Assembly: GCF_005048205.1 (NCBI RefSeq)
Contig: NZ_SUMF01000006.1
Span: 1 to 64,000, forward strand
Source of the DNA: Chitiniphilus eburneus
GTDB taxonomy: Bacteria > Pseudomonadota > Gammaproteobacteria > Burkholderiales > Chitinibacteraceae
Direction of reading: 5' to 3'
DNA: 64,000 nucleotides
Positions within the stretch are counted from its first letter, which is position 1, and the number at the start of each line of letters is the position of its first letter. The translations under genes were made by a program, and so were the position numbers. Positions 23,342 to 32,320 of this stretch are shown piece by piece. The notes below the pieces were generated by a model that saw nothing but the letters and a program-made list of their open reading frames with translations, ran no database searches and had not been told where the DNA came from.

Positions 23342-25204
23342 ATGGATTTCAACATTTATAACGGCCTGATGATGGGGGTGCTGCTGCTGGTGGCATCCGC
23401 CATCGTCATCCCCCTCTTCGCCAGGCACCGGAAACTCGCGGGCGGGCTGAACTTCGTGGTCTGCCTTGTCGCCGGGGTGATCTTCACCGGCGTCGCCTGC
23501 CAGGTGCTGACCGGCGCCGCCGCCCCCGCAACCTTCGATCTGCACCTTGGTGGCTGGGCCGTTCCCCTCATGATCGACGGCGTTTCCGCCGTGTTCATGG
23601 CGCTGATTTCGCTGATGGCCGCCGTCACGGCCTTCTACTGCGTCGGCTACATGGAAATGGATCATTACCGCCACTACAGCCTGCGCGGCTTTTTCTTCTG
23701 CTACCCGGTCTTCGTCGCCGGCATGATCGGCATCGTGACGGTGGACGACCTGACCACCGGCTTCACCATCGCCTGGCAGATGATGACGATCGCGTCGTTC
23801 TTCCTGATCCGCTTCGATCACCATGACAAGGTCATCGTCCGCAGCGCCAACAAATACCTGCTCCTGATGGAGCTGGCCTGGGTCGCCATCCTCGCGGTCG
23901 GACTGATGGTGCCGGGCTGTACCTGGGGCTCCTCGCTGCACCAGATCGCCGGGCAGCTCGGCCTGGTCGATCCGGGCCTGCGCACGCTGCTGCTGGCGCT
24001 GACGCTGCTCGGCTTCGGCATGAAGGCCGGCATGTTCCCGCTGGGTCAGCTCTGGCTGCCGGATGCCCACTCGGTCGCCCCCTCCCCGATCAGCGCGATG
24101 CTGTCGGGCGTGATGATCAAGACCGGTATCTACGGCATCCTGCGCACGCTGTTCTGGATGACGCCGGACAACATGCCGACGCAAGAGCTACAGCACTGGG
24201 GCATGGTGGTCGCGCTGGTCGGCGTGGTGACGTTGTTCATCGGCACCTCGCAGGCCGTCAAGCAGGTGGATGCCAAGCGGCTGCATGCCTATAGCTCCAT
24301 CGGCCAGATCGGCTACATCATCATGGCCATCGGCTGCGCCCGTTACTTCCTCGGCCCGGAGGTCGGCCTGCACGCGCTGGCGCTGCTGGCCCTCTTCGGC
24401 GCGCTCTGCCATACGCTGAACCACGCGGTGTTCAAGGGCCTGTTGTTCCTGTGCACCGGCAGCGTCCAGTACACCACCGGCACCAAGGATCTAGACAAGC
24501 TCGGCGGCCTGTTCGGCCTGATGCCGGTGACCGCGGTCGTCGCCGGTATCGCGGCCATCGCCGTGTCGGGTGTTCCGGCCTTCTCCGGCTTCACCAGCAA
24601 GTGGGCCATCGTCGGCTCGGCGCTGCTGTCCGGCAAGGCCGTGGGCATCTTTGTCATCTTCGGCATCATCGCGCTCGTCACCAGCGCCATGACCCTGGCG
24701 ACCTACGTCAAGTTCTACGGCATGACCTTCACGTCGGTGGGCGTGGAATGGAACGAGAAGAACGACATCCACGAAGTGAGCGCCAGCATGCTCGCCCCCA
24801 AGCTGCTGCTGGCTGCCGTCTGCCTGGTGCAGGGCCTCTTCCCCTTCCTGTTCGTCCAGCTTTTCGGCCGCGTGCTCGCGACCTCCGAAAGCGCGATGAC
24901 CCGGGTGCTGGGCACGCCGGAAATGCTCTCGTCGCTGGCGCAATCGTATGCCGGCGTCACCTTCCGGCTGGGCGATTCGCCCGTGGCGTTCTCACTGCCG
25001 CTGGTGATGATCGCCATGCTGGTCGTCGCCCTGCTGTTCGCGCTCTGGCTGCGCAAGGCCGGTGGCGCCGAGGAGCGCACCGCACCGGTCTGGCTGTGCG
25101 GCTACCAGACACTCAACAGCGCCAACCGTTACCTGAGCAGCCACATCTTCGACGCCTTCAAAAAGTTCACGAAGTGGACGGGTGGCAATGTGCGTGGCGC
25201 CTGA
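23342..25204 (+). CDS. hydrogenase membrane subunit, HycC/HyfB (NuoL/antiporter-like)
   Basis: This 620-residue protein with about 14-16 membrane helices is the ion-pumping arm of a group 4 hydrogenase, related to NuoL/M/N and Mrp antiporters. The hallmark segment MKAGMFPLGQLWLPDAHSVAPSPISAMLSG (about residues 228-257) carries the conserved Lys and His of the proton channel, and a later ALCHTLNHAVFKGLLFL and FSGFTSKWAI match the second half-channel. A polar C-terminal tail ends in WLCGYQTLNSANRYLSS, as in HycC/HyfB. It is the only antiporter-like subunit in the operon, as in E. coli Hyc and unlike Hyf. Confidence 0.93.
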   Translation: MDFNIYNGLMMGVLLLVASAIVIPLFARHRKLAGGLNFVVCLVAGVIFTGVACQVLTGAAAPATFDLHLGGWAVPLMIDGVSAVFMALISLMAAVTAFYCVGYMEMDHYRHYSLRGFFFCYPVFVAGMIGIVTVDDLTTGFTIAWQMMTIASFFLIRFDHHDKVIVRSANKYLLLMELAWVAILAVGLMVPGCTWGSSLHQIAGQLGLVDPGLRTLLLALTLLGFGMKAGMFPLGQLWLPDAHSVAPSPISAMLSGVMIKTGIYGILRTLFWMTPDNMPTQELQHWGMVVALVGVVTLFIGTSQAVKQVDAKRLHAYSSIGQIGYIIMAIGCARYFLGPEVGLHALALLALFGALCHTLNHAVFKGLLFLCTGSVQYTTGTKDLDKLGGLFGLMPVTAVVAGIAAIAVSGVPAFSGFTSKWAIVGSALLSGKAVGIFVIFGIIALVTSAMTLATYVKFYGMTFTSVGVEWNEKNDIHEVSASMLAPKLLLAAVCLVQGLFPFLFVQLFGRVLATSESAMTRVLGTPEMLSSLAQSYAGVTFRLGDSPVAFSLPLVMIAMLVVALLFALWLRKAGGAEERTAPVWLCGYQTLNSANRYLSSHIFDAFKKFTKWTGGNVRGA

Positions 25205-25231
25205 TTGACCAAGAATTCCTGGGGTTGAAAC

Positions 25232-26911
25232 ATGAGAAAAGAACTAGAAGCAAAGTTGATTGCGCGCCTGCGTGACGACGTGGTCTGCGTCGAGAAGACC
25301 GACGAGCGGACCATCTTCGTCGACGTCAAGCGCGCCGGTTTCCGCGAGGCGACCCAGATCATCTGCGGCGTCGGTGCCCGTTATCTGTGCAGCGTGGGCT
25401 ACGACAACATCGATCGCGACGGCACGCTGGCGATGGTGCATACCTTCGCCCTCGACGACCGCAACCAGTTCGTCTGCTGCCGCACCGCCGCGCCGGTCGA
25501 CGATCCGGTGATCGAATCGATCACGCCCGACCTGCCCTCCGCCGGCTGGTCCGAGCGCGAAGTCACCGACCTGCTCGGCCTGCGGTTTGCCGGCCATCCC
25601 AAGCCGAAAAAGCTGGTGCTGGCCGATGACTGGCCGGAAGGCATCTACCCCTTGCGCAAGGACGTGCCGCACGACCTGGTACCGCAGGGCGCCGAAGACG
25701 TGGCCTACCAGCTCGACGAAGCACCACCGGGCACCAAGATCGTCCCGGTCGGCCCGTTCCATCCCAGCCTGCACGAGCCAGAGCACTTCGCCGTGTACGT
25801 GGATGGCGAAACCATCAAGGGCTGCGACTACCGCGGCTTCATGACCCATCGCGGCATCGAGAAGCTGTGCCAGACCCAGGTCAGCTACAACGAGGTGCCG
25901 TTCATTGCGGAGCGCATCTGCGGCATTTGCGGCTCGGTACACGCCACCGCCTTTTCGCAGGCGGTCGAATCCGCCGCCGGCCTCGTCATTCCGCGCCGCG
26001 CCGAGTTCATCCGCACGCTGATGCTCGAAATCGAGCGCATCCACTCCAACCTGCTATGGCTGGGGGTGGCCGGGCACCTGATCGGCTTCGACACCGTATT
26101 CATGCAGGCGTGGCGCGTACGCGAGCAGATCATGTGGCTGTGCGAGCGCCTGACCGGCAACCGCAAGACCTACGGCATGATCCTTGTCGGCGGCGTCCGC
26201 CGCGACATCACGCCGGAAATCGCCCAGGACATCCTCACCGTCGTCAAGAAGATCGAGGAAGAACTGATGGTGATCTACCGCGCCGTCGAGAAGGACACCT
26301 CGATCCACAAACGGACCAAGGGCGTCGGAACGATCACCCGCCAGCAGGCCATCGACTGGAACCTGATCGGCCCGGTGGCGCGCGCGCGCGGCGTCGATAT
26401 CGACGCCCGTCGCGATCACCCCTATGCCGCCTACGACGAAGTCAAGTTCGAAGTGCCGGTGCTCGACAGTTGCGACGTGTGGGCCACCCTGGTCGTGCGC
26501 GTCGTCGAAACCTTCGAAGCGATCAAGATCATCCGGCAGTGCCTGGACAAGATGCCGGGCGGCGAAATCTTCGTCGAGATGAAGGACAAGATCCCCGCAC
26601 AGCGCCACGCGATCACCGTGGTGGAGGCGCCGCGCGGCGAATCGGTGCACTACGTGATCACCGGCGAAGAAAACCGTCCGGAACGCTGGCGCGTGCGTGC
26701 GCCCACCTTCACCAACCTGCAAGCGGTCCCGCTGATGCTGCTCGACGAGCAGTTCGCCGACTTCCCCATCGTCATGGGCAGCATCGACCCGTGCTTCTCC
26801 TGCACCGACCGGGTCGCGGTGGTCGATCTCCAGACCGGCAACGCCAGCTCGGTTTCCAAGGCGGAGCTGGACGCCATGTCGAGAAAACATCAGGAAAGAG
26901 TCAAAAAATGA
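25232..26911 (+). CDS. [NiFe] hydrogenase large subunit, HycE/HyfG type (NuoCD fusion)
   Basis: This 559-residue catalytic subunit makes or oxidises H2. An N-terminal NuoC-like domain (ending in GIYPLRKDVPHD) is fused to the NuoD-like large subunit. The Ni-Fe ligands are present: ERICGICGSVH with Cys230 and Cys233, and DPCFSCTDR with Cys521 and Cys524. Arg527 is followed by a 32-residue tail, the same tail length removed from E. coli HycE by HycI, so processing is expected. The four-cysteine set and fusion place it in group 4. Its stop overlaps the next gene's start (ATGA). Confidence 0.95.
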   Translation: MRKELEAKLIARLRDDVVCVEKTDERTIFVDVKRAGFREATQIICGVGARYLCSVGYDNIDRDGTLAMVHTFALDDRNQFVCCRTAAPVDDPVIESITPDLPSAGWSEREVTDLLGLRFAGHPKPKKLVLADDWPEGIYPLRKDVPHDLVPQGAEDVAYQLDEAPPGTKIVPVGPFHPSLHEPEHFAVYVDGETIKGCDYRGFMTHRGIEKLCQTQVSYNEVPFIAERICGICGSVHATAFSQAVESAAGLVIPRRAEFIRTLMLEIERIHSNLLWLGVAGHLIGFDTVFMQAWRVREQIMWLCERLTGNRKTYGMILVGGVRRDITPEIAQDILTVVKKIEEELMVIYRAVEKDTSIHKRTKGVGTITRQQAIDWNLIGPVARARGVDIDARRDHPYAAYDEVKFEVPVLDSCDVWATLVVRVVETFEAIKIIRQCLDKMPGGEIFVEMKDKIPAQRHAITVVEAPRGESVHYVITGEENRPERWRVRAPTFTNLQAVPLMLLDEQFADFPIVMGSIDPCFSCTDRVAVVDLQTGNASSVSKAELDAMSRKHQERVKK

Positions 26912-27831
26912 GCCCAATGCCCGAACTTCTCATGGGGATCCTGCTGGTCATCGCCAACCTGGTGCTGTTCCTCGCGCTGGCCCCGTTCTTCGACGGTATC
27001 GTGCGGCGGGTCATGGCGCGCGTGCAAAGCCGCCAGGGGCCGCCGCTGGCGCAGTCGTATTACGACCTGCTCAAGCTGCTCGGCAAGGAAAACATCGATT
27101 CGACCGGCATCCTGCCGTTCCGCCTGGCGCCGCTGGTGGCGTTCGCGTCGATGCTCTGCGTGATCGCCATCCTGCCGGTCGCCGGCCGCGCCACCGCGCT
27201 GACGCCCTACGCGGACGCGATCTCGCTGGTCTACCTGCTCACCCTGGGCGGCGTGGCGGTGCTGCTCGGCGCCTTCGCCAGCAAGAACATCTATGCCCTG
27301 ATCGGCGCCAGTCGGGAAATGACCACCATGATCATGGTCGAGCCGATCCTGTTCATGATCCTGATGATGGGCGTGCTCAAGACCGGCAGCCTGGACCTGA
27401 CCGCTGTCATCTACGGCACACCGTCGGCCGGGTTCGGCTGGCCGGGCGTGGTGATGATCGTCGTCAGCCTGTTTGCCTTGCAGGCTTTCGTTGCGCGCCA
27501 GCCGTTCGATATCGCCGAGGCCGAGCAGGAACTGCTGGGTGGCCCGTTCATCGAGTACAGCGGCCCGAATTACGCGCTGTTCAAGTACTACATGATGCTC
27601 AAGCAGATGTTCTACGCCTATCTGCCGATCGCGATGTTCGTGCCGCTGATCCACTCCGGCTACTTCATCGCCGACCTAGCAGTACAGATGCTGCTGACGG
27701 CGCTGGTGTTCCTGCTGATCGGGCTGCTGTCGGCGACACATCCGCGCTACCGGATCGACCAGGCGATCAGGTACTTCGCCGTGCTCTTCGTCATCGCCCT
27801 CTGCGCGATCGGCGCGGCAGTGATCTTCTAA
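26908..27831 (+). CDS. hydrogenase membrane subunit, HycD/HyfC (NuoH-like)
   Basis: This 307-residue protein with about eight helices anchors the hydrogenase to the membrane, equivalent to NuoH. The loop RVMARVQSRQGPPLAQSYYDLLKLLGKENI is diagnostic (NuoH: RVQxRxGP), as is RQPFDIAEAEQELLGGPFIEYSGPNYALF, which carries the charged residues of the coupling path. GASREMTTMIMVEPI also matches. The start overlaps the HycE-like stop by four bases. In complex I this subunit sits where electron transfer couples to ion movement. Confidence 0.94.
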   Translation: MSPMPELLMGILLVIANLVLFLALAPFFDGIVRRVMARVQSRQGPPLAQSYYDLLKLLGKENIDSTGILPFRLAPLVAFASMLCVIAILPVAGRATALTPYADAISLVYLLTLGGVAVLLGAFASKNIYALIGASREMTTMIMVEPILFMILMMGVLKTGSLDLTAVIYGTPSAGFGWPGVVMIVVSLFALQAFVARQPFDIAEAEQELLGGPFIEYSGPNYALFKYYMMLKQMFYAYLPIAMFVPLIHSGYFIADLAVQMLLTALVFLLIGLLSATHPRYRIDQAIRYFAVLFVIALCAIGAAVIF

Positions 27832-27851
27832 CGACCTCAAGGAGAACTGCC

Positions 27852-28391
27852 ATGTGGCTCACCAGCAAAATCAAACAGATCCTGATGGTCATGAAACCGG
27901 GGGTCGTCACGCTGAACTACCCCGCGGAGCGCCCACCGGTTCCCAAGAACCTGCGCGGCCAGCCGGTCTGGGATCACCAGAAGTGCATCGGCTGCGGCGG
28001 CTGTTCCGACCATTGCCCGTCGCGCTGCATCCTGACCCGCGACGTCTGCCAGGAACTGCGCGTGATGCTCTACGACGGTTCGCGCTGCACCTATTGCGGC
28101 CGCTGCGCCGACGTGTGCCCGGAAGGCGCGATCACGATGAGCAACAGCTTCGAGATCGCCTGCGACAACAAGGAAGACATCACCACCCGGCTCGAGCTGT
28201 TCATGATGACCTGCCAGCGATGCGGCCGCTGCTACGAGATGGAAAAGACCAACGCCATCGACCGCATCAACCTGAAGGGCTTCCGCTACGACAACCTTGA
28301 GCAGCGCGCCATGGTCCGCAAGACCACCGAGACCTTCTCGCCGGACATGCTCAAGGAGTCCGACAACTACCAGCGCCCGAGCGAAAAATAG
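27852..28391 (+). CDS. hydrogenase ferredoxin-like subunit, HycF/HyfH (NuoI-like)
   Basis: This 179-residue protein carries two [4Fe-4S] clusters, with motifs CIGCGGCSDHCPSRC and CTYCGRCADVCPEG near residues 45-100, as in NuoI/HycF. A third Cys pair region (MTCQRCGRCYEME, about residue 122) is present and resembles the extra C-terminal cysteines of HycF. An N-terminal amphipathic stretch (TSKIKQILMVMKPGVVTLNYP) lies against the membrane. It relays electrons from the input module to the small subunit. The preceding gene ends 20 bases upstream and AAGGAG lies before the ATG. Confidence 0.94.
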   Translation: MWLTSKIKQILMVMKPGVVTLNYPAERPPVPKNLRGQPVWDHQKCIGCGGCSDHCPSRCILTRDVCQELRVMLYDGSRCTYCGRCADVCPEGAITMSNSFEIACDNKEDITTRLELFMMTCQRCGRCYEMEKTNAIDRINLKGFRYDNLEQRAMVRKTTETFSPDMLKESDNYQRPSEK

Positions 28392-28400
28392 GGGTAGGAC

Positions 28401-28931
28401 ATGCTGAAAAAACTGTGCAAGAAAATGTTCTCGAAATCCATCTGGGTCTACCACTGCAACACCGGGGCCTGCAACGGATGCGATATCGAAATCCTGAACA
28501 TCCTGACGCCGTTCTACGACGTGGAACGCTTCGGCATCAAGCTGGTGGCATCGCCGCGCCATGCCGATGCCATGCTGATCTCCGGCGCGGTCACCCGCCC
28601 GACCCTGCCGCTGGTCAAGCGCGCCTACGAGGCGATTCCGAACCCCAAACTGGTGTTCGCCATCGGCTCCTGCGCCACCGGCGGCGGCGCCTGGTTCGAC
28701 ACCTATAACGTCACCGGAGGCGTCGACAAGGTGCTTTCTTCGGTCAACTACTACATTCCCGGTTGCCCGCCGCGCCCCGAAGCCATCCTGTACGGCGTCG
28801 CCCTGGCACTTGGTCTGGTCGACAAGCAGGCGGCGCCCGTGGAACTCAAGCAGATGGAGTTCCCGATCGACATGTACGAACGCAACGAAGCCTGGGAAAA
28901 GCGCAACGTGATCTACGAACTGCTGAAGTAA
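28401..28931 (+). CDS. hydrogenase small subunit, HycG/HyfI (NuoB-like)
   Basis: This 176-residue subunit holds the [4Fe-4S] cluster next to the Ni-Fe site. The ligands are the NTGACNGCDIE pair near residue 24, the Cys in IGSCATGGGAWFD and the Cys in IPGCPPRPEAIL. These match NuoB/HycG, which have only the proximal cluster. It is the last structural gene of the hydrogenase operon. About 135 bases separate it from a receiver-like gene that probably shares the transcript. Confidence 0.95.
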   Translation: MLKKLCKKMFSKSIWVYHCNTGACNGCDIEILNILTPFYDVERFGIKLVASPRHADAMLISGAVTRPTLPLVKRAYEAIPNPKLVFAIGSCATGGGAWFDTYNVTGGVDKVLSSVNYYIPGCPPRPEAILYGVALALGLVDKQAAPVELKQMEFPIDMYERNEAWEKRNVIYELLK

Positions 28932-29067
28932 CAACGGTTCGCCACACCCGACATAGCGTTTCCGGCAAGGGGCGCGAAACACAGACAGTACATGGGGGAC
29001 GGCAAGCATGCGCGACATCGCCGAAAAGGCCTTGCCGCCCCGCCAAGGCCGCCCGATAGGAATACCA

Positions 29068-29469
29068 ATGAAAAAAGTCCTGCTGATCGACAAAGACTCC
29101 GCCTTGTGCGACAGCCTCGCCGAGCAACTCGCCGTACACGGCTACACGGTGCGTTGCGCGCATTCATCGGTCGAAGGCCGCAAACTCGCATTGCAGGAAA
29201 AGCCCGACGCGATCATTACCGAAGCGATGCTCGAAACCGACACCGCCGGCTTCGAGCTGGTCTACCAGATCCGCGACGACCGTCCGGATTCGCGCTACGC
29301 GGCGATCCGCGACACACCGATCCTGCTGCTGACGGCAATCGACCAGCTCACGCATTTCCGCTTTTCGCTGAACGAAAAGCAGAGCTATCTGCCGACGATC
29401 AGCGGCATGCTGAGCAAACCGGCACAGATCGAAACGCTGTTGGGCAAATTGAACGAAATGGTCGAATAG
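29068..29469 (+). CDS. pseudo-receiver (response-regulator-like) protein
   Basis: This 133-residue protein has a stand-alone receiver fold: MKKVLLIDKDSALCDSLAEQLAVHGYTV provides the acidic pair (Asp8, Asp10), LLLTA the conserved Thr89 and MLSKPAQ the conserved Lys117. The phosphoacceptor position (normally Asp in LLDxMLP) reads IITEAML, with Glu52 instead, so the protein cannot be phosphorylated in the usual way and may mimic the active state. There is no output domain. Such stand-alone receivers occur in some energy-metabolism operons; its place just after the hydrogenase genes suggests it modulates that complex or its expression. The ATG at 29068 has GATAGGA upstream. Confidence 0.82.
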   Translation: MKKVLLIDKDSALCDSLAEQLAVHGYTVRCAHSSVEGRKLALQEKPDAIITEAMLETDTAGFELVYQIRDDRPDSRYAAIRDTPILLLTAIDQLTHFRFSLNEKQSYLPTISGMLSKPAQIETLLGKLNEMVE

Positions 29470-29591
29470 GCGCCGCGCGCCAAGCCCTGCTGGCGGCTTG
29501 CTGCTCACCGGCCGTACCCTTGGTACTGTCCACGTTGCGCGCTATTTGCCAGTACCGGAACCGCTGCGCTGGATTTTGCCAGCGGCTCCAA

Positions 29592-29627
29592 AATGAAACA
29601 GGCCGGCGAATGCCGGCCTGTTTCATT
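29592..29627. terminator. bidirectional terminator between convergent operons
   Basis: The arms ATGAAACAGGCCGGC (29593-29607) and GCCGGCCTGTTTCAT (29612-29626) pair perfectly over 15 bases with a four-base loop. AAA on the left and TTTC on the right give partial U-tracts on each strand. It ends both the rightward hydrogenase operon and the leftward hyp/trpB2 operon. Confidence 0.85.
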
Positions 29628-29653
29628 GCAGCAACTGCATTCCGGCCTGCGGG

Positions 29654-31009
29654 TCAGGCCGGCACCTTGGGCAGCCGCGCCAGCGCCGCGACGATGGCCT
29701 CTTCCGGGTAGGCATAGTCTTCGAGTTCACCCTGGAAGTACTTGTCGTAGCTCGCCATGTCGAAATGGCCGTGGCCGGACAGGTTGAAGAACAGCACCTT
29801 CGGCTCGCCCGTCTCCTTGCAACGCACGGCTTCATCGATGCAGGCACGGATCGCGTGGCAGGATTCCGGCGCGGGGATGATCCCCTCCGCGCGGGCAAAG
29901 GTCACCCCGGCGTCGAAGGTGGACAGTTGCGGCACCGCCACGGCTTCGATCAGCTTTTCGTGGTAGAGCTGGCTGACCAGCGTGCTGGCGCCGTGGTAGC
30001 GCAACCCGCCCGCGTGGATCGACGGCGGCATGAAATCGTGGCCCAGCGTGTACTGCTTCATCAGCGGGGTGAGGCCGACGGTATCGCCGAAGTCATAGGC
30101 GTAATGGCCACGCGTCAGGCTGGGGCACGAAGCGGGTTCGACCGCCACCAGGCGCACGTTCTTGCCGGCCGCCTTGTCGGCCAGGAAGGGGAAGGCCACA
30201 CCACCGAAGTTCGAGCCGCCACCGCACGGTGCGAAAATCATGTCCGGATACTCGCCGGCCATGGCGAACTGCCTTTGCGCCTCCAGGCCGATCACCGTCT
30301 GGTGCAGCAGCACGTGGTTGAGCACCGAACCGAGACCGTAATTGGTATCCGGACGCGATGCGGCTTCTTCCACCGCCTCGGCAATCGCCAGCCCCAGCGA
30401 GCCGGGGTTGTTGGCATCCTTGGCCAGCGCATCGCGGCCGCTGGCCGTTTCCATGCTCGGGCTGGCGAATACGTTGGCGCCCCAGGTCTGCATCATCGAG
30501 CGGCGGAAGGGCTTTTGCTCGTAGCTCACCTTCACCATATAGACACGCACATCGATGCCGAACATCTCCCCGGCAAGCGCCAGCGAGCAACCCCATTGCC
30601 CGGCGCCGGTTTCGGTCGTCATGCGGGTGACGCCTTCCTGCTTGTTGTAATACGCCTGCGCAATCGCCGAATTGAGCTTGTGCGAGCCGGCCGGGCTGGC
30701 GCCTTCGTACTTGTAATAGATGTGCGCCGGCGTACCGAGCGCGGCTTCGAGGCGGTGCGCGCGCACCAGTGCCGTCGGACGCCAGAGCTGATAGATCTCG
30801 CGCACCGGCTCGGGAATCGGAATCCAGCGTTCACGGCTGACTTCCTGCTCGATCACCGCATTCGGGAAGATCGCCGACAGCGCATCCGGGCTGATCGGCT
30901 GGCCATCCGGTCCCAGCACCGGCGCGGGCGGGTTGGGCATATCCGCGACGATGTTGTACCAGTGCGTCGGGATATCGGATTCGGGTAGCCAGAACTTGGT
31001 TTGCTGCAT
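29654..31009 (-). CDS. TrpB2-type tryptophan synthase beta-like protein
   Basis: This 451-residue PLP enzyme is of the TrpB2 (long, trpA-independent) kind: it begins with a roughly 60-residue extension absent from standard TrpB and has the PLP lysine in AGSHKLNSAIAQAY and the phosphate-cradle glycine loop in PCGGGSNFGG. The catalytic TETGAGQWG loop is present. TrpB2 proteins make tryptophan from indole and serine or salvage indole; no trpA is nearby. It lies at the end of the leftward hyp operon about 200 bases after hypE, so co-transcription is possible. The ATG at 31009 is preferred to an upstream TTG. Confidence 0.92.
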   Translation of the reverse strand: MQQTKFWLPESDIPTHWYNIVADMPNPPAPVLGPDGQPISPDALSAIFPNAVIEQEVSRERWIPIPEPVREIYQLWRPTALVRAHRLEAALGTPAHIYYKYEGASPAGSHKLNSAIAQAYYNKQEGVTRMTTETGAGQWGCSLALAGEMFGIDVRVYMVKVSYEQKPFRRSMMQTWGANVFASPSMETASGRDALAKDANNPGSLGLAIAEAVEEAASRPDTNYGLGSVLNHVLLHQTVIGLEAQRQFAMAGEYPDMIFAPCGGGSNFGGVAFPFLADKAAGKNVRLVAVEPASCPSLTRGHYAYDFGDTVGLTPLMKQYTLGHDFMPPSIHAGGLRYHGASTLVSQLYHEKLIEAVAVPQLSTFDAGVTFARAEGIIPAPESCHAIRACIDEAVRCKETGEPKVLFFNLSGHGHFDMASYDKYFQGELEDYAYPEEAIVAALARLPKVPA

Positions 31010-31207
31010 GGGGTAGCGCCTCTGCAAATGTTGAAAAAACCGATCTTATCCGGGAAAAAGCAGCGATGCATTGACTGCCCATAGGGTCGATGCCGCCGGA
31101 TCGGGCATCAGGCCATCAACGGCCCGGATCGGCCGCCCCGCCCCTTTTGCCAACCCTTCCGGGCCGCCTGCGGCGAGTGCGGCCAGCAACCCTTACAGCG
31201 CAACCCA

Positions 31208-32251
31208 TCAGCAGATTCGCGGCAACTGCTCGCCGTTGAGCCAATCCACCATACGCCGTCCGCCGAACGCGGTGCGCATCTGCACGAAGGCATGTTCGTC
31301 GGCGATCACCTCACCGATGATTGCCGCATCGCGCCCCAGCGGATGCGCACGCATCACGTCGAGCAGCGTCTCGGCGTCCTGCCCTGCGCAGAACGCCACC
31401 AGCTTGCCCTCATTGGCCACGTAAAGCGGGTCCAGCCCCAGCAGCTCGCAGGCGGCAGCCACTTCGCTACGCACCGGGATGGCCTTCTCATGGATCAACA
31501 TACCGTGCCCGCTGGCCTTGGCGAATTCGTTCAGCACGGTGGCCAACCCGCCCCGGGTCGGGTCGCGCAGCACATGCAGGTCGGGCACGGCGTCGAGCAT
31601 CGTCGCCACCAACCCGTGCAGCGCGGCGGTGTCGGACTGGATGGTGGTCTCGAAAGTCAGGTTCTCACGATGCGACATGATTGCCACCCCGTGATCGCCC
31701 AGCATGCCCGACACCAGGATGCGATCGCCCACGGCGATCCGGCCGGCGTTCAAGGCCACGCCCTGCGGGACCAGACCAATGCCGGTGGTGGTGATGAACA
31801 CGCCATCGCCCTTGCCCGCCTCCACCACCTTGGTGTCGCCGGTGACGATGGCAACGCCGACCTCGCGCGCGGCCTGCGCCATCGACTTGACGATGCGTAG
31901 CAGGTCCGCGAGCGGGTAGCCCTCTTCCAGAATAAAGCTGGCGCTCAGGTACAAGGGTCGCGCGCCCATCATCGCCACATCATTGACCGTGCCATGTACC
32001 GCCAGCGCACCGATGTCGCCGCCGGGGAAAAACAGCGGCGACACCACGTGGCTGTCAGTGGCCATCACCATCCGCCCGGCCCCTGTCGGTAGCGCAAAGC
32101 ACGCGCCATCGCCCTGCTCGGCAAGCAGGTCGTTGGCGAAATGACGAACGAACAATTCATCGATCAATTGCGCCATCGCCCGGCCACCGCTGCCATGGGA
32201 CATATCGACACGGCCACGTTTGAAATCGATGGGGCGGGTATAAGTCGTCAT
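31208..32251 (-). CDS. hypE: hydrogenase maturation protein HypE
   Basis: This 347-residue protein dehydrates the S-carboxamide on its own C-terminal Cys to a thiocyanate, the source of the CN ligands of the Ni-Fe site. The C-terminus PRIC with the terminal Cys is intact. The AIRS-type ATP-binding parts are visible: DMSHGSGGRAMAQLIDEL, MATDSHVVSPLFFPGGDIG and VNDVAMMGARP. The ATG at 32251 starts the domain; an upstream in-frame Met would add a short extra tail. It is the last hyp gene of the leftward operon. Confidence 0.95.
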   Translation of the reverse strand: MTTYTRPIDFKRGRVDMSHGSGGRAMAQLIDELFVRHFANDLLAEQGDGACFALPTGAGRMVMATDSHVVSPLFFPGGDIGALAVHGTVNDVAMMGARPLYLSASFILEEGYPLADLLRIVKSMAQAAREVGVAIVTGDTKVVEAGKGDGVFITTTGIGLVPQGVALNAGRIAVGDRILVSGMLGDHGVAIMSHRENLTFETTIQSDTAALHGLVATMLDAVPDLHVLRDPTRGGLATVLNEFAKASGHGMLIHEKAIPVRSEVAAACELLGLDPLYVANEGKLVAFCAGQDAETLLDVMRAHPLGRDAAIIGEVIADEHAFVQMRTAFGGRRMVDWLNGEQLPRIC

Positions 32252-32320
32252 GAATGGCCTGTGGTGAAAGTGTGGATTCAATAGTTAGCGCCGGAGCATG
32301 CGTTCATCGCACCCGACGCC

